From Trichothermofontia sp037445115 (GTDB lineage Bacteria; Cyanobacteriota; Cyanobacteriia; B231), in assembly GCA_037445115.1 (NCBI GenBank), contig JBBILC010000003.1:16812-80811 (forward strand): a DNA stretch of 64,000 bases, in the 5' to 3' direction. Of this stretch, positions 35,520 through 44,397 are shown one piece after another. Both the position numbers and the translations under genes were made by a program. The number at the start of each line of letters is the position of its first letter. Within the stretch, counting starts at the first letter, position 1. The notes below the pieces were generated by a model that had not been told where the DNA came from, did no database searches, and saw only the letters and a list, made by a program, of their open reading frames with translations.

Positions 35520-36851
35520 TCAGGATTGCAGACATGCCTGAAGCAGCCCTTCAACCCCGGTAACGGGTACCATGGCAACCTTGAGGTGCTGGGACAATTC
35601 TGCTAGGGTCATGTCGTCCAGGAAGCAGGTTTCCCCATGCTTGAGCATCACAGTGGGGATGAGGACGCGATCGCCCAGGTTTCGCCCTTGGAGACCTTGG
35701 GCCAAATCTTGCCCCGTAAGTAGCCCCGTGACGGAAATGTCTTGGCCCCAGTAATGGCTTTTCAGCGCTACCAGGTCGATCGTCAGTCCCTGCACCTGGT
35801 TCAAACGCTGAACAATGACCTGAAACGCTTGCTCCACGGCATTACCCACGACCCAGGTGAGCCGACGCGGCGGTGTGACTTGCTTGGGAAGATAACGAGC
35901 CACCTGCGCAAATGCCTGGAGAAATTGGCGGATTGAGCCAACACCATTGTCCAGTTGGGGGTAATCCTCGTAATCCGACGCCGGGGGGAGATCGACGCCC
36001 GCGATCAAAAACCATTCATCCGCTAACCAGGCAAAATGGGTCCCCCATTGTTTTAGAAACTGGGCCTGTAGGGTTTGGACCTGCGTGATTACTTCCTGCG
36101 CTTTAGTGGGGCTAACGGCGATCAATTCATCATCATCAGGCCGAAAGCGGGTCAGACCAACGGGAACCACCGCAACTGAAGTGACAGCGGGGATATTACC
36201 CTGGTGGAACTGAGCCAATTCGCGTAGGGTTTGGTCCAAATGGGGACCATCATTAATCCCCGGACAAACGACGACCTGGGCATGAATTTGTAAATCGCGT
36301 TCCTGGAACCATTGTAATTGTTGTCGAATTTGGCCAGCACGGGGATTTTTCAGCAACCGGATGCGCACCTCTGGCTCAGTGGCATGAACAGAAACATAGA
36401 GTGGTGATAGGCGTAGCTGTTCAATGCGTTGCCATTCGCGATCGCTCAAGTTGGTGAGTGTTAAATAGCTCCCATAGAGAAAACTCAGGCGGTAGTCGTC
36501 ATCTTTGTAATATAAACTTTCCCGTTTACCAGGGGGTTGCTGATCAATAAAACAAAAGGGACAGCGATTATTACACTGGATTAAACCATCAAACAGAGCC
36601 GTCTCAAACTCCAGTCCTAAATCATCATCATAGTCCTTTTCAATTTCAACTGTATGGGTTTCCCCTTGGGCATCTAAGACTTCTAAGTTCAGAATTTCAT
36701 CTGCACAGAGAAAACGATAGTCAATCAGATCGCGCGGGCGTTGCGCATTAATCGCCACCAAGCGATCGCCGACTTCAAAGCCAATTTCTTCGGCAATTGA
36801 ACCAGGCAATACACGGGTAATGAGGGCAGGGCGGATAGAGGTTTCACGCAT
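35520..36851 (-). CDS. PDZ/radical SAM-like/DUF512 protein (TIGR03279-type)
   Basis: The 443-residue protein has a PDZ-like N-terminus (about 8-50: RVLPGSIAEEIGFEVGDRLVAIN), a radical SAM Cys motif CNNRCPFCFIDQ (about 92-103), and a C-terminal DUF512 domain. The Cys spacing C-x3-C-x2-C is that of radical SAM enzymes. This architecture matches the cyanobacterial and Gram-positive family TIGR03279, FeS-containing and without known substrate. It converges on proC. DUF6737 and the response regulator lie upstream on the same strand, but 80 bases separate it from the former. Confidence 0.88.
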   Translation of the reverse strand: MRETSIRPALITRVLPGSIAEEIGFEVGDRLVAINAQRPRDLIDYRFLCADEILNLEVLDAQGETHTVEIEKDYDDDLGLEFETALFDGLIQCNNRCPFCFIDQQPPGKRESLYYKDDDYRLSFLYGSYLTLTNLSDREWQRIEQLRLSPLYVSVHATEPEVRIRLLKNPRAGQIRQQLQWFQERDLQIHAQVVVCPGINDGPHLDQTLRELAQFHQGNIPAVTSVAVVPVGLTRFRPDDDELIAVSPTKAQEVITQVQTLQAQFLKQWGTHFAWLADEWFLIAGVDLPPASDYEDYPQLDNGVGSIRQFLQAFAQVARYLPKQVTPPRRLTWVVGNAVEQAFQVIVQRLNQVQGLTIDLVALKSHYWGQDISVTGLLTGQDLAQGLQGRNLGDRVLIPTVMLKHGETCFLDDMTLAELSQHLKVAMVPVTGVEGLLQACLQS

Positions 36852-36934
36852 CGATCGCAGTCGTTATGTATAGATATATAGAGATCTAAAAGTACCGTAG
36901 ATCCAAAAGTACCGGTTGGGGATTGTCCCGTAAT

Positions 36935-37174
36935 CTAGTCCTGGCTGAGGGGGGTATCTGGGGGTGATGAGGCCAACCACGATCGCACCACTAGCCGTGG
37001 CCAGATCAGCAGAAAAAAGCCCATCCAACTGAGCACGGGCACGGCCACCAACCCGGTCACCCACAGACGATGCAGTGCCAGCCAACTGCCTGCAATTAGC
37101 CCAATACCGGTCAGCGCGATCGACCAGGGTTGACACCACCAAGGTTTATAGGCCCAGGGATTTGGGTTAGCCAT
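36935..37174 (-). CDS. DUF6737 family small membrane protein
   Basis: Seventy-nine residues: an N-terminal NPWAYKPWWCQPWSIALTGIGLIAGSW, which is the hallmark of this small cyanobacterial family that I recall as DUF6737, and a second hydrophobic segment, VTGLVAVPVLSWMGFFLLIWPRL. Two membrane helices are likely. The function is unknown. It lies between the DUF512 gene and a response regulator on the same strand, but gaps of 80 and 23 bases leave any operon unproven. A different frame over the same region is a shadow. Confidence 0.75.
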   Translation of the reverse strand: MANPNPWAYKPWWCQPWSIALTGIGLIAGSWLALHRLWVTGLVAVPVLSWMGFFLLIWPRLVVRSWLASSPPDTPLSQD

Positions 37175-37197
37175 CGGGTTAGACCTCCAAGATTTTA

Positions 37198-37920
37198 TCA
37201 GTGTTGTCGGCGTGATCGGTGATGATTCTCAGTCGGCTGGGACGATGCGATCGCGGTTGTAATTAACCCATGCTGAAGGGCCACTATCGCTGCCTGCGTG
37301 CGATCGCGCACGGCTAGTTTATGCAGAATTGCATGGACATGCACCCGCACAGTTCCAGGGGTAATATGGAGGGTTGCGGCAATTTCCTGGTTACTGTTAC
37401 CCGCTGCGATCAAGGCTAAAATTTCCTGTTCACGTTTGGTGAGGGGCGTATCGGGATCAGTTGGGGCTGAGGGGGTCAGGTCAGCTTGAGCGGGCGGAAA
37501 GGCAGATTGAATCGCTTGGGAGGCGATCGCATCCCACCAGGTGGCCCCGGCAGCTAGGGAGCGAATGGCCAGGATTACGGTCTCAGCCGCTACGCCCTTG
37601 ACACAGTAGCCATGGGCTTGGGCTTCGAGCAAGCGCCGAATCAGCGCGGGTTGGGAATGGGAAGTCAGGACCAGCACGGGCAAGTGGGGTTGATCCTGCT
37701 TAATCTGACGACAGGCTTCGACGCCGCCAATGCCCGGTAGCCCTACATCCAGAACGACCACATCAAACACCTGTTGCTTGACTAGGGCGATCGCCATTTC
37801 CCCATCCTCCGCTGCCGCCACCACCTGTAGCCCAGGTTCTTGGGTTAACCGGGTTACCAACCCCAGGCGAAACAGTTCATCATCTTCAACGAGGAGAATG
37901 CGGATAGGGGCCACAGGCAT
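37198..37920 (-). CDS. NarL/LuxR-family response regulator
   Basis: The start at 37920 (MPVAPIRILLVEDDE) gives 240 residues; the frame is open for 86 more codons, but those overlap the kinase gene. The receiver domain has DD at 13-14, phospho-acceptor Asp58 in VVLDVGLPG, and Lys near 108. A LuxR-type helix-turn-helix follows (about 165-225: LTKREQEILALIAAGNSNQEIAATLHITPGTVRVHVHAIL). It begins 13 bases after the kinase gene ends, so they form a two-component operon. It is a DNA-binding regulator and not a KdpE homologue, which would be OmpR-type. Confidence 0.93.
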   Translation of the reverse strand: MPVAPIRILLVEDDELFRLGLVTRLTQEPGLQVVAAAEDGEMAIALVKQQVFDVVVLDVGLPGIGGVEACRQIKQDQPHLPVLVLTSHSQPALIRRLLEAQAHGYCVKGVAAETVILAIRSLAAGATWWDAIASQAIQSAFPPAQADLTPSAPTDPDTPLTKREQEILALIAAGNSNQEIAATLHITPGTVRVHVHAILHKLAVRDRTQAAIVALQHGLITTAIASSQPTENHHRSRRQH

Positions 37921-37933
37921 GAGTCCAAGGACA

Positions 37934-39022
37934 TTAGGGGCTAGGGGGGTGGACACCGTGGAGGCAGAAGGCGAAAATAGCCCCACGCGGCGATCGTGAC
38001 TCTGCCCATATTCTACCGCCATGCGCCTCAATAATCTGACGGCTGAGGTAGAGGCCAAGCCCCGTTCCCTTCGCTTGGCGATCGCTCTCCCCTTGATAAA
38101 AGCGTTCAAATAAATGGGGCAACTCACAGGGCTGAATTCCCTGCCCCTCATCCAAAATTTCCACCTGGCAAGTATCACGTTTCATCGTGACTAAAAGTTC
38201 GACTTTGCTGCCACGGGGAGCATGGTTAATCGCATTGGTAAGCAGATTATTAAAAACCCGTTGAAGCTGTAGGGTATCAGCCTGAACCCAATATGCCTGT
38301 CGAAAGTCAGAATTACCCTGTTTAAGGGACAAATGCACCTGTCGAGAAGTCGCCAATGGTATCAGTTGCAGCATTGTCTCTTCGGCGATCGTCATCAGAT
38401 TTGTGGGACGGAGTTGCAGCGATAAGCCTTCAATATCGTTGCGATAAACATCGAGCAGACTTTCGACTAATTGCAAGGTTAATTTGTGACTATTCATCAT
38501 GGTCATAATGACTTGTCTTTGCCGATTAGTAATGATACCAAACTGTTCGGAATAGAAAGCATTTAGAGTTTCGATCGCGCCGATAAGAGGTGTTTTTAGA
38601 TCATGAGTAAGAGTTGCAATAAAATCCTCACGAATTTTTGCCATTTGGACTTCATTAGCAATTTTGATTTGTTGTTTTAGCAGCGTTGATTCATATTGTT
38701 GAATGCGATCAATCAACCCAGTAGTTACGATTAAAGCCAGTATCGTAATACTACGATTTGCAACGGTAACAGGAGTGATCAGTTCCCAGCCAGGAATCCA
38801 TAAATTGAGAAATGTCAACCCCACAGCTAGTCCTGTTACCCATAGGGTGGCGATCCGACCTAGTTGCGAACTGGATAGTAGAATTGCGCCAACATATAGA
38901 TACCCAAACACATAGGGCGGAGGCGTACTATATTCCAACACCGCAACCATAATAAATATTCCAATCAGAATCCAATGGATTTTAGTCCAGCCATACATCA
39001 TATTTTTATTGCAATTCATCAA
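37934..39022 (-). CDS. Membrane sensor histidine kinase
   Basis: The 362-residue kinase has four hydrophobic helices (about 13-30, 38-55, 58-78, 88-104), with almost no periplasmic loop, a linker, and a HisKA domain with His140 (THDLKTPL). N-box NNLLTNAINHAP, G1 DEGQG and G2 GTGLGL are intact, so the kinase should be active. The four-helix input resembles the intramembrane region of KdpD only loosely. It is transcribed with the response regulator (13-base gap) and is divergent from kdpA, 537 bases away. The signal is unknown; K+ or turgor is possible by context. Confidence 0.92.
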   Translation of the reverse strand: MMNCNKNMMYGWTKIHWILIGIFIMVAVLEYSTPPPYVFGYLYVGAILLSSSQLGRIATLWVTGLAVGLTFLNLWIPGWELITPVTVANRSITILALIVTTGLIDRIQQYESTLLKQQIKIANEVQMAKIREDFIATLTHDLKTPLIGAIETLNAFYSEQFGIITNRQRQVIMTMMNSHKLTLQLVESLLDVYRNDIEGLSLQLRPTNLMTIAEETMLQLIPLATSRQVHLSLKQGNSDFRQAYWVQADTLQLQRVFNNLLTNAINHAPRGSKVELLVTMKRDTCQVEILDEGQGIQPCELPHLFERFYQGESDRQAKGTGLGLYLSRQIIEAHGGRIWAESRSPRGAIFAFCLHGVHPPSP

Positions 39023-39559
39023 TAGGAAACCTTATATTTTTAGTAAGACCATTGATTAGTAAGATCATTTAAGTGTGCAGCAATGACTTCAGTCGTAAAG
39101 ACCATTGAATTAAAATCTTAGCTTGATCCCAAGGTTGATTGAGACTTGTTTAGATCTGTGTTGACGAAAAAGTATACCTCTAGATATAGATACATAAACC
39201 AATCTCAAGATATTTGCCTAAACTTCTATATGACTTGCTATAAATTATACTAATTTTGTTTTAATGATCTGCTTTTAGCTCTAAACTGGATGAAACTACA
39301 GCCGTTCCCTCTCTAATGAAGTACTGTCAAGCTTTTTGCACAAGGGGCTTAAGCCCCTTGTCTGTACCTCACCAAGGATGGAAGTGCTGTAGTACTCTGG
39401 CACATTTAACTTGAGTAGGCTGGGGAATACGCTATGCGTCCAACAAAACCAGAGAGGCTATTGGATCTTCCAGACTCGACGCCAACCTACAGTCATGTTA
39501 AATATGTCAGTCTGCTAGAGCTATCTGGATAGACTCTATTCTGAAGGTGTTAGGGTTCC
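39023..39559. other. Divergent promoter region upstream of kdpA
   Basis: The gap between the histidine kinase and kdpA is AT-rich in its left part, with several A/T tracts, and should hold promoters for both directions. It also contains the family 1 MITE-like element at 39296-39392. No ORF of substance is seen. Confidence 0.6.
39296..39392. mobile_element. MITE-like element, family 1, copy A
   Basis: This 97-bp element begins CTACAGCCGTTCCC and ends GGAAGTGCTGTAG, imperfect terminal inverted repeats. The centre is the perfect palindrome CAAGGGGCTTAAGCCCCTTG. Copies B (48490-48585, opposite orientation) and C (63686-63780) have the same ends, the same palindrome and matching sequence between, including AATGAAGTACTGTCAAG and CTGTACCTCACCAAG. 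It lies in the kdpA upstream region. Confidence 0.85.
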
Positions 39560-41239
39560 ATGTTACAAGGGCTTTTCCAAATCGCGGTAGTGTTATCACT
39601 TTTAGTTGTCACAGCACCGCTCCTGGGTCGGTATATGGCGCAGGTATTTTTACATCAACCGACCTGGCTTGATCCCATTACTCATCCCGTTGAACAACTC
39701 ATTTTGGCTGGTGCTGGTATTCAGCGTCCTCGCCCAATGACCGGGGGACAGTATATCCGGGCTGTACTGATCAGCAACCTGGTGATGGGGGTGTTAGTCT
39801 TTTTAATCCTCATGGGGCAGGGAGCATTCCCCCTGAACCCGACAGGGCTATCAGCTCCTTCCTGGCACTTAGCCCTCCACACAGCAATTTCATTTGTTAC
39901 CAATACCAATCAGCAGCATTACTCAGGGGAAACGACCTATAGCTACTTCAGCCAAGTCGGGGCATTGGGATTTTTGATGTTTACTTCAGCGGCAACGGGG
40001 ATTGCGATCGCGATCGCCTTCATCCGGGGCTTAACGGGCAACCCCTTGGGCAATTTCTATCAGGATTTGATCTTGTCGATTACTCGCATTTTGCTACCCA
40101 TTTCGGTCATGGGAGCGATCGCGCTGTTGATCGCCGGGGTACCCGAAACCCTGGCTGGTCCCGCCCAAGCCACCACATTGGAAGGCGCAACCCAGTGGCT
40201 TGCCCGTGGCCCCGTGGCCCACTTTGAAATTATCAAAGAATTGGGAGAAAACGGCGGTGGCTTCTTTGGTGTTAACTCCGCCCATCCCTTTGAAAATCCC
40301 AACAACTTCACCAACCTACTGGAAACGGTGATTATGCTGGTGATTCCCGCAGGACTGATCCTTACCTACGGCATCATGGCAGGCCATCCGAAGCAGGGCT
40401 GGTTAGTCTTCTGGATGGTATTTATGCTCTACACCATTCTGATTATTATTGCCGCTATTGGCGAATTCCAGGGCAATCCTCTGGTGAATCAAGTGCTGGG
40501 TGAACCACAACCCAATCTAGAGGGTAAAGAAGTCCGGTTTGGCTGGGCGTTAACCGCCTTGTGGGCCGTTTCTACCACGGGCACCATGTGTGGCGCGGTG
40601 AATGGGATGCACGATTCCCTTATGCCCCCCGGCGGCTTTGCCACGCTGTCGAATCTGTTTTTGCAAATCATTTGGGGCGGTCAGGGCACAGGCACCGCCT
40701 ACCTGTTTATTTTCCTAATTCTTACGGTTTTTCTGACGGGTTTGATGGTCGGGCGCACGCCGGAATTTTTAGGGCGCAAAGTTGAAAAAAACGAAATTGT
40801 CTTAGCTAGCGTTATTTTGCTCATTCATCCGATCGCAATTCTCATGCCAATGGCAATCACAATAGCCTTTCCCGAAACCATCGCGGGCATCACTAACCCC
40901 GGCTTTCATGGTCTTTCCCAGGTGGTTTATGAGTATGCCTCGGCAGCGTCCAATAATGGTTCTGGGTTTGAAGGGCTGGCTGATAATACCCTCTGGTGGA
41001 ATTTGAGCACCAGCGTTTCGCTACTGCTAGGCCGCTATGTCCCCATCATTGCCCTCATTCTGTTAGCTGAGGGCATGGCCCGCAAACAGCCGGTGCCAGA
41101 AACGAGCGGGACTCTCCACACTGATACCTGGCTCTTTACCGGGGTGATGGCTGGCACGATCGTCATCCTGGGCGCGCTAACCTTTCTCCCGGTTTTGGTC
41201 CTGGGACCGATCGCCGAAGCATTTAACCTGGGCGGATGA
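39560..41239 (+). CDS. kdpA: Potassium-transporting ATPase A subunit
   Basis: The 559-residue KdpA is the K+-conducting channel-like subunit of the KdpFABC pump, related to Trk/Ktr transporters, with four selectivity-filter loops including NTNQQHYSGE, NGGGFFGVNSAHPFENP, GTMCGAVNGMHD and NNGSGFEGL. About ten hydrophobic helices are visible, and the length equals the family norm. kdpB begins 77 bases downstream. High-affinity K+ uptake is expected under K+ limitation or osmotic stress. Confidence 0.97.
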   Translation: MLQGLFQIAVVLSLLVVTAPLLGRYMAQVFLHQPTWLDPITHPVEQLILAGAGIQRPRPMTGGQYIRAVLISNLVMGVLVFLILMGQGAFPLNPTGLSAPSWHLALHTAISFVTNTNQQHYSGETTYSYFSQVGALGFLMFTSAATGIAIAIAFIRGLTGNPLGNFYQDLILSITRILLPISVMGAIALLIAGVPETLAGPAQATTLEGATQWLARGPVAHFEIIKELGENGGGFFGVNSAHPFENPNNFTNLLETVIMLVIPAGLILTYGIMAGHPKQGWLVFWMVFMLYTILIIIAAIGEFQGNPLVNQVLGEPQPNLEGKEVRFGWALTALWAVSTTGTMCGAVNGMHDSLMPPGGFATLSNLFLQIIWGGQGTGTAYLFIFLILTVFLTGLMVGRTPEFLGRKVEKNEIVLASVILLIHPIAILMPMAITIAFPETIAGITNPGFHGLSQVVYEYASAASNNGSGFEGLADNTLWWNLSTSVSLLLGRYVPIIALILLAEGMARKQPVPETSGTLHTDTWLFTGVMAGTIVILGALTFLPVLVLGPIAEAFNLGG

Positions 41240-41316
41240 CACTCTATTCTGCTCACTAATTTTTCTCAGTTTTTCCCAATTTTTCCCAGTTTTTTCCAGA
41301 CTTTCTAGCTATAACC

Positions 41317-43404
41317 ATGACACCTACGATTCGACAACCCGGTGGCCCCCGTCAGCAACGACGGCACACGCCCAAGGCTGATCTATCCAATCTCTACCAA
41401 CGCGCCTTTCGGGAAGCCTTTGCCAAACTTTCCCCCCCCATTGCCATCAAAAATCCAGTTATGTTTATGGTTTGGGTGGGGGCCTTAATCACGGCGTTGT
41501 TGACCCGCAATCCCCATCTCTTTGGGCAAACGGATACGTCATCCGTATTTAACGGTTTGGTCACGGCCCTTCTGTTATTTACCGTATTGTTTGCTAACTT
41601 TGCCGAAGCCGTCGCCGAGGGCCGGGGTAAAGCCCAGGCCGATGCCCTGCGTACCACCCAAACCCAAACCTATGCCCAGCGCCTTTTGCCCGATGGCAGC
41701 CTAGAGCAGGTCAGTGCTACCAGCCTGCACCGGGGCGATCGCATTCAAGTGACCGCTGGCGATATTATCCCTGCCGATGGCGAGGTGCTGGCGGGGGTTG
41801 CCTCGGTGGATGAGTCGGCGATTACAGGGGAGTCGGCTCCGGTGCTGAAGGAACCCGGTTCGGATGTCGCCAGTTCGGTGACCGGGGGCACCCGCATCCT
41901 GTCTGATAGTTTGATTATTCGTGTTACGGCAGATCCCGGTAAGGGCTTTATCGATCGCATGATTGCCCTAGTGGAAGGGGCCGAGCGCACCAAAACCCCC
42001 AACGAGATTGCCCTGACGGTGCTGCTGGCCGTGCTCACCCTGGTGTTTTTGATTGTGGTGGCTACCCTACCCATGCCCGCTAACTACATCCACAGTCCGG
42101 TGAGCGTGACGTTGCTGATTGCCCTGCTGGTGGCGTTGATCCCCACCACTATCGGTGGCCTCTTGAGCGCGATTGGCATTGCCGGGATGGATCGGGTCGC
42201 GCAATTTAATGTCGTGGCCACATCGGGACGAGCGGTGGAAGCCTGTGGGGACATCAATACCCTGGTCTTGGATAAAACCGGCACCATTACCCTGGGGAAT
42301 CGTCTGGCCGAGGCATTTATCCCGGTGAACGGTCACACGACTACCGAAGTCGCCGCGATCGCTCTGGCAGCCAGCATTTTTGACACCACCCCAGAGGGCA
42401 AATCCATTGTTCGATTAGCGGAAACCCTGGGGGCAACCCTCGACTTTAATTCCGAAGCAGCCGAAGGTGTGGAATTTTCCGCCCGGACCCGCATGAGTGG
42501 CACGGATCTGCCCGACGGCAGCGAAGTGCGCAAGGGGGCGGTGGATGCCATTCGGGGCTTTGTGAGATCGCGGGGAGGGCAGGCTCCTGAAACCCTAGAA
42601 GCCACCTACGAACAAGTTTCCCACCTGGGAGGAACCCCCCTGGCCGTCTGTAAAAATAATGACATTTATGGCGTGATTTACTTAAAAGACATCGTTAAAC
42701 CAGGTATTCAAGAACGCTTTGACCAACTGCGGCGGATGGGTGTCCGCACGGTGATGCTGACGGGGGACAACCGCATTACGGCCTCGGTGATTGCGAAAGA
42801 AGCCGGGGTCGATGATTTCATTGCCGAAGCCACCCCGGAGGATAAAATCCACGTCATTCAAACCGAACAGGCCGCAGGCAAATTGGTTGCAATGACGGGG
42901 GACGGCACCAACGATGCCCCGGCCCTAGCCCAGGCCAATGTGGGTTTGGCCATGAATTCGGGCACCCAAGCTGCTAAAGAAGCCGCCAACATGGTGGATC
43001 TGGACTCTGACCCTACCAAGCTGATTGATTTAGTGACTATTGGGAAGCAATTACTGATTACGCGGGGGGCGCTGACCACCTTTTCCCTGGCCAACGACAT
43101 TGCTAAATACTTCGCCATCATCCCGGCGATGTTTGCCCCAGCGGGCATCGGTGCTCTGAATGTCATGGGTCTCCACAGTCCGCAGTCTGCCGTACTCTCA
43201 GCCCTGATCTATAACGCCCTAATTATTCCAGCCCTGATCCCCTTAGCCCTCAAGGGCGTGAAGTTTCGCCCCCTCACCGCTAACCAGTTGCTCCAGCGTA
43301 ACATTCTGCTCTACGGCGGTGGCGGCCTCGTGGCTCCCTTTGTGGCGATCAAGGTCATCGATCTTGGTATTTCTGCCTTTTATAGCGGTAGTCACACTCA
43401 TTAG
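41317..43404 (+). CDS. kdpB: Potassium-transporting ATPase B subunit (P-type)
   Basis: KdpB hydrolyses ATP for the Kdp pump. The 695 residues include the TGES loop (with Ser173 equivalent to the regulatory Ser162 of Escherichia coli), phosphorylated Asp319 in DKTGT, the nucleotide-binding segment with KGAVDAI, the hinge motif TGDGTNDAPAL, and membrane helices at both ends. The first 40 residues are hydrophilic and longer than in some relatives. Between it and kdpF lies a perfect palindrome at 43427-43448. All catalytic residues look intact. Confidence 0.97.
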   Translation: MTPTIRQPGGPRQQRRHTPKADLSNLYQRAFREAFAKLSPPIAIKNPVMFMVWVGALITALLTRNPHLFGQTDTSSVFNGLVTALLLFTVLFANFAEAVAEGRGKAQADALRTTQTQTYAQRLLPDGSLEQVSATSLHRGDRIQVTAGDIIPADGEVLAGVASVDESAITGESAPVLKEPGSDVASSVTGGTRILSDSLIIRVTADPGKGFIDRMIALVEGAERTKTPNEIALTVLLAVLTLVFLIVVATLPMPANYIHSPVSVTLLIALLVALIPTTIGGLLSAIGIAGMDRVAQFNVVATSGRAVEACGDINTLVLDKTGTITLGNRLAEAFIPVNGHTTTEVAAIALAASIFDTTPEGKSIVRLAETLGATLDFNSEAAEGVEFSARTRMSGTDLPDGSEVRKGAVDAIRGFVRSRGGQAPETLEATYEQVSHLGGTPLAVCKNNDIYGVIYLKDIVKPGIQERFDQLRRMGVRTVMLTGDNRITASVIAKEAGVDDFIAEATPEDKIHVIQTEQAAGKLVAMTGDGTNDAPALAQANVGLAMNSGTQAAKEAANMVDLDSDPTKLIDLVTIGKQLLITRGALTTFSLANDIAKYFAIIPAMFAPAGIGALNVMGLHSPQSAVLSALIYNALIIPALIPLALKGVKFRPLTANQLLQRNILLYGGGGLVAPFVAIKVIDLGISAFYSGSHTH

Positions 43405-43426
43405 GACATTTCAAAGGCTGTGATCA

Positions 43427-43448
43427 ACAAGGGGCTTAAGCCCCTTGT
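43427..43448. repeat. Isolated core palindrome of MITE family 1, possible attenuator
   Basis: The 20-bp palindrome CAAGGGGCTTAAGCCCCTTG from the family 1 element, flanked here only by unrelated sequence, sits 23 bases after the kdpB stop. As RNA it would form a ten-base-pair hairpin. No T-run follows. Confidence 0.8.
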
Positions 43449-43541
43449 CCTAACCTGAATGACGATGGCTATAGTCCCCTGGCCTGTGTATGGAATTGAT
43501 GCTGGCTTTAACCCATCCTCTGCCGTTTTGACCTTACTGCT

Positions 43542-43742
43542 ATGAACGCTAAAGTAACCTTCCTCCCTCGCCTGATTCTGTTGGCGGCGGTGCTAAATCT
43601 GGCGATCGCCCCAATGGTCTATGCTGCCAACGCTGGCAATGTTAGTCGTGGTACTGCCTATGCCCTGGGGCTACTCGGCATAGTCGTTGTCGGCTTAGCA
43701 ATTTACCTGGCGATCGTGATTCTCTACCCCGAACGGTTTTGA
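43542..43742 (+). CDS. kdpF: Kdp complex small subunit (KdpF; kdpG-type position)
   Basis: Sixty-six residues: a hydrophobic helix with a signal-like start (about 10-29), a short loop AANAGNVSRGT, and a second helix GLLGIVVVGLAIYLAIVILYPERF. The second part resembles KdpF, a single-helix stabilizing subunit of the K+ ATPase; here an extra helix is added in front. The location between kdpB and kdpC corresponds to what has been named kdpG in Anabaena. The gap to kdpC is 43 bases, so cotranscription is likely. Confidence 0.85.
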   Translation: MNAKVTFLPRLILLAAVLNLAIAPMVYAANAGNVSRGTAYALGLLGIVVVGLAIYLAIVILYPERF

Positions 43743-43785
43743 GTGGGGGTATCTATCCTGACGTTGATTATTGTGGAGTATGGCC

Positions 43786-44367
43786 ATGATTCGAGACTTA
43801 CTGATTAGCCTGCGAAGTACCGCTCTGCTTTGGCTGTTGACGGCCTTGATCTACCCCACTGTGATTTTAGGTATTGGCCAAGTTGCCTTCCCCTACCAGG
43901 CCAATGGCAGCCTGATGACCAATGCCGAGGGCCAAATTGTGGGTTCTGCTTTAATTGGTCAAAGTTTCACCCGCGATCGCTATTTTTGGAGCCGTCCCAG
44001 TGCCGTGGCCTACAGTGAAGGTAACGAGGCTGCGCCGACGGGGATTTCCGGAGCCAGTAACCTGGCCCCCAGTAACCCTGAACTCTTAGGCCGCATTCAG
44101 GCAGAGGGACAGCAGTTGCAGGCGATCGGCATCCAAGCCACAGCCGATTTGCTGTACTTGTCTGGTTCTGGGCTTGATCCCCACATTACTCCTGCTGCGG
44201 CCCTCGCCCAGGTGCCGCGCATTGCCCAGGCGCGATCGTTACCTCAGGCACAACTGGAAACCCTCATTGCCCAACACACCGATCGCCGCTTCTTACGACT
44301 TTTGGGCGAACCGGGTGTCCATGTTCTTAAGCTCAACCTCGCCCTCGATCGTCTCTATCCCCTGTAA
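43786..44367 (+). CDS. kdpC: Potassium-transporting ATPase C subunit
   Basis: The ATG at 43786 is preceded by GGAG at 43775-43778; a TTG at 43771 and an ATG at 43780 are weaker choices. The 193-residue protein has one N-terminal helix (about 10-35) and a large outer domain with GQSFTRDRYFWSRPSAV and SGLDPHITPAAALAQVPRIAQAR, both diagnostic for KdpC. It assembles with KdpA and KdpB and helps nucleotide binding. Its stop codon lies in the first of three CTGTAA-containing direct repeats leading to kdpD. Confidence 0.95.
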   Translation: MIRDLLISLRSTALLWLLTALIYPTVILGIGQVAFPYQANGSLMTNAEGQIVGSALIGQSFTRDRYFWSRPSAVAYSEGNEAAPTGISGASNLAPSNPELLGRIQAEGQQLQAIGIQATADLLYLSGSGLDPHITPAAALAQVPRIAQARSLPQAQLETLIAQHTDRRFLRLLGEPGVHVLKLNLALDRLYPL

Positions 44368-44397
44368 TACACACCCTGTAATACATCCCTGTAACGT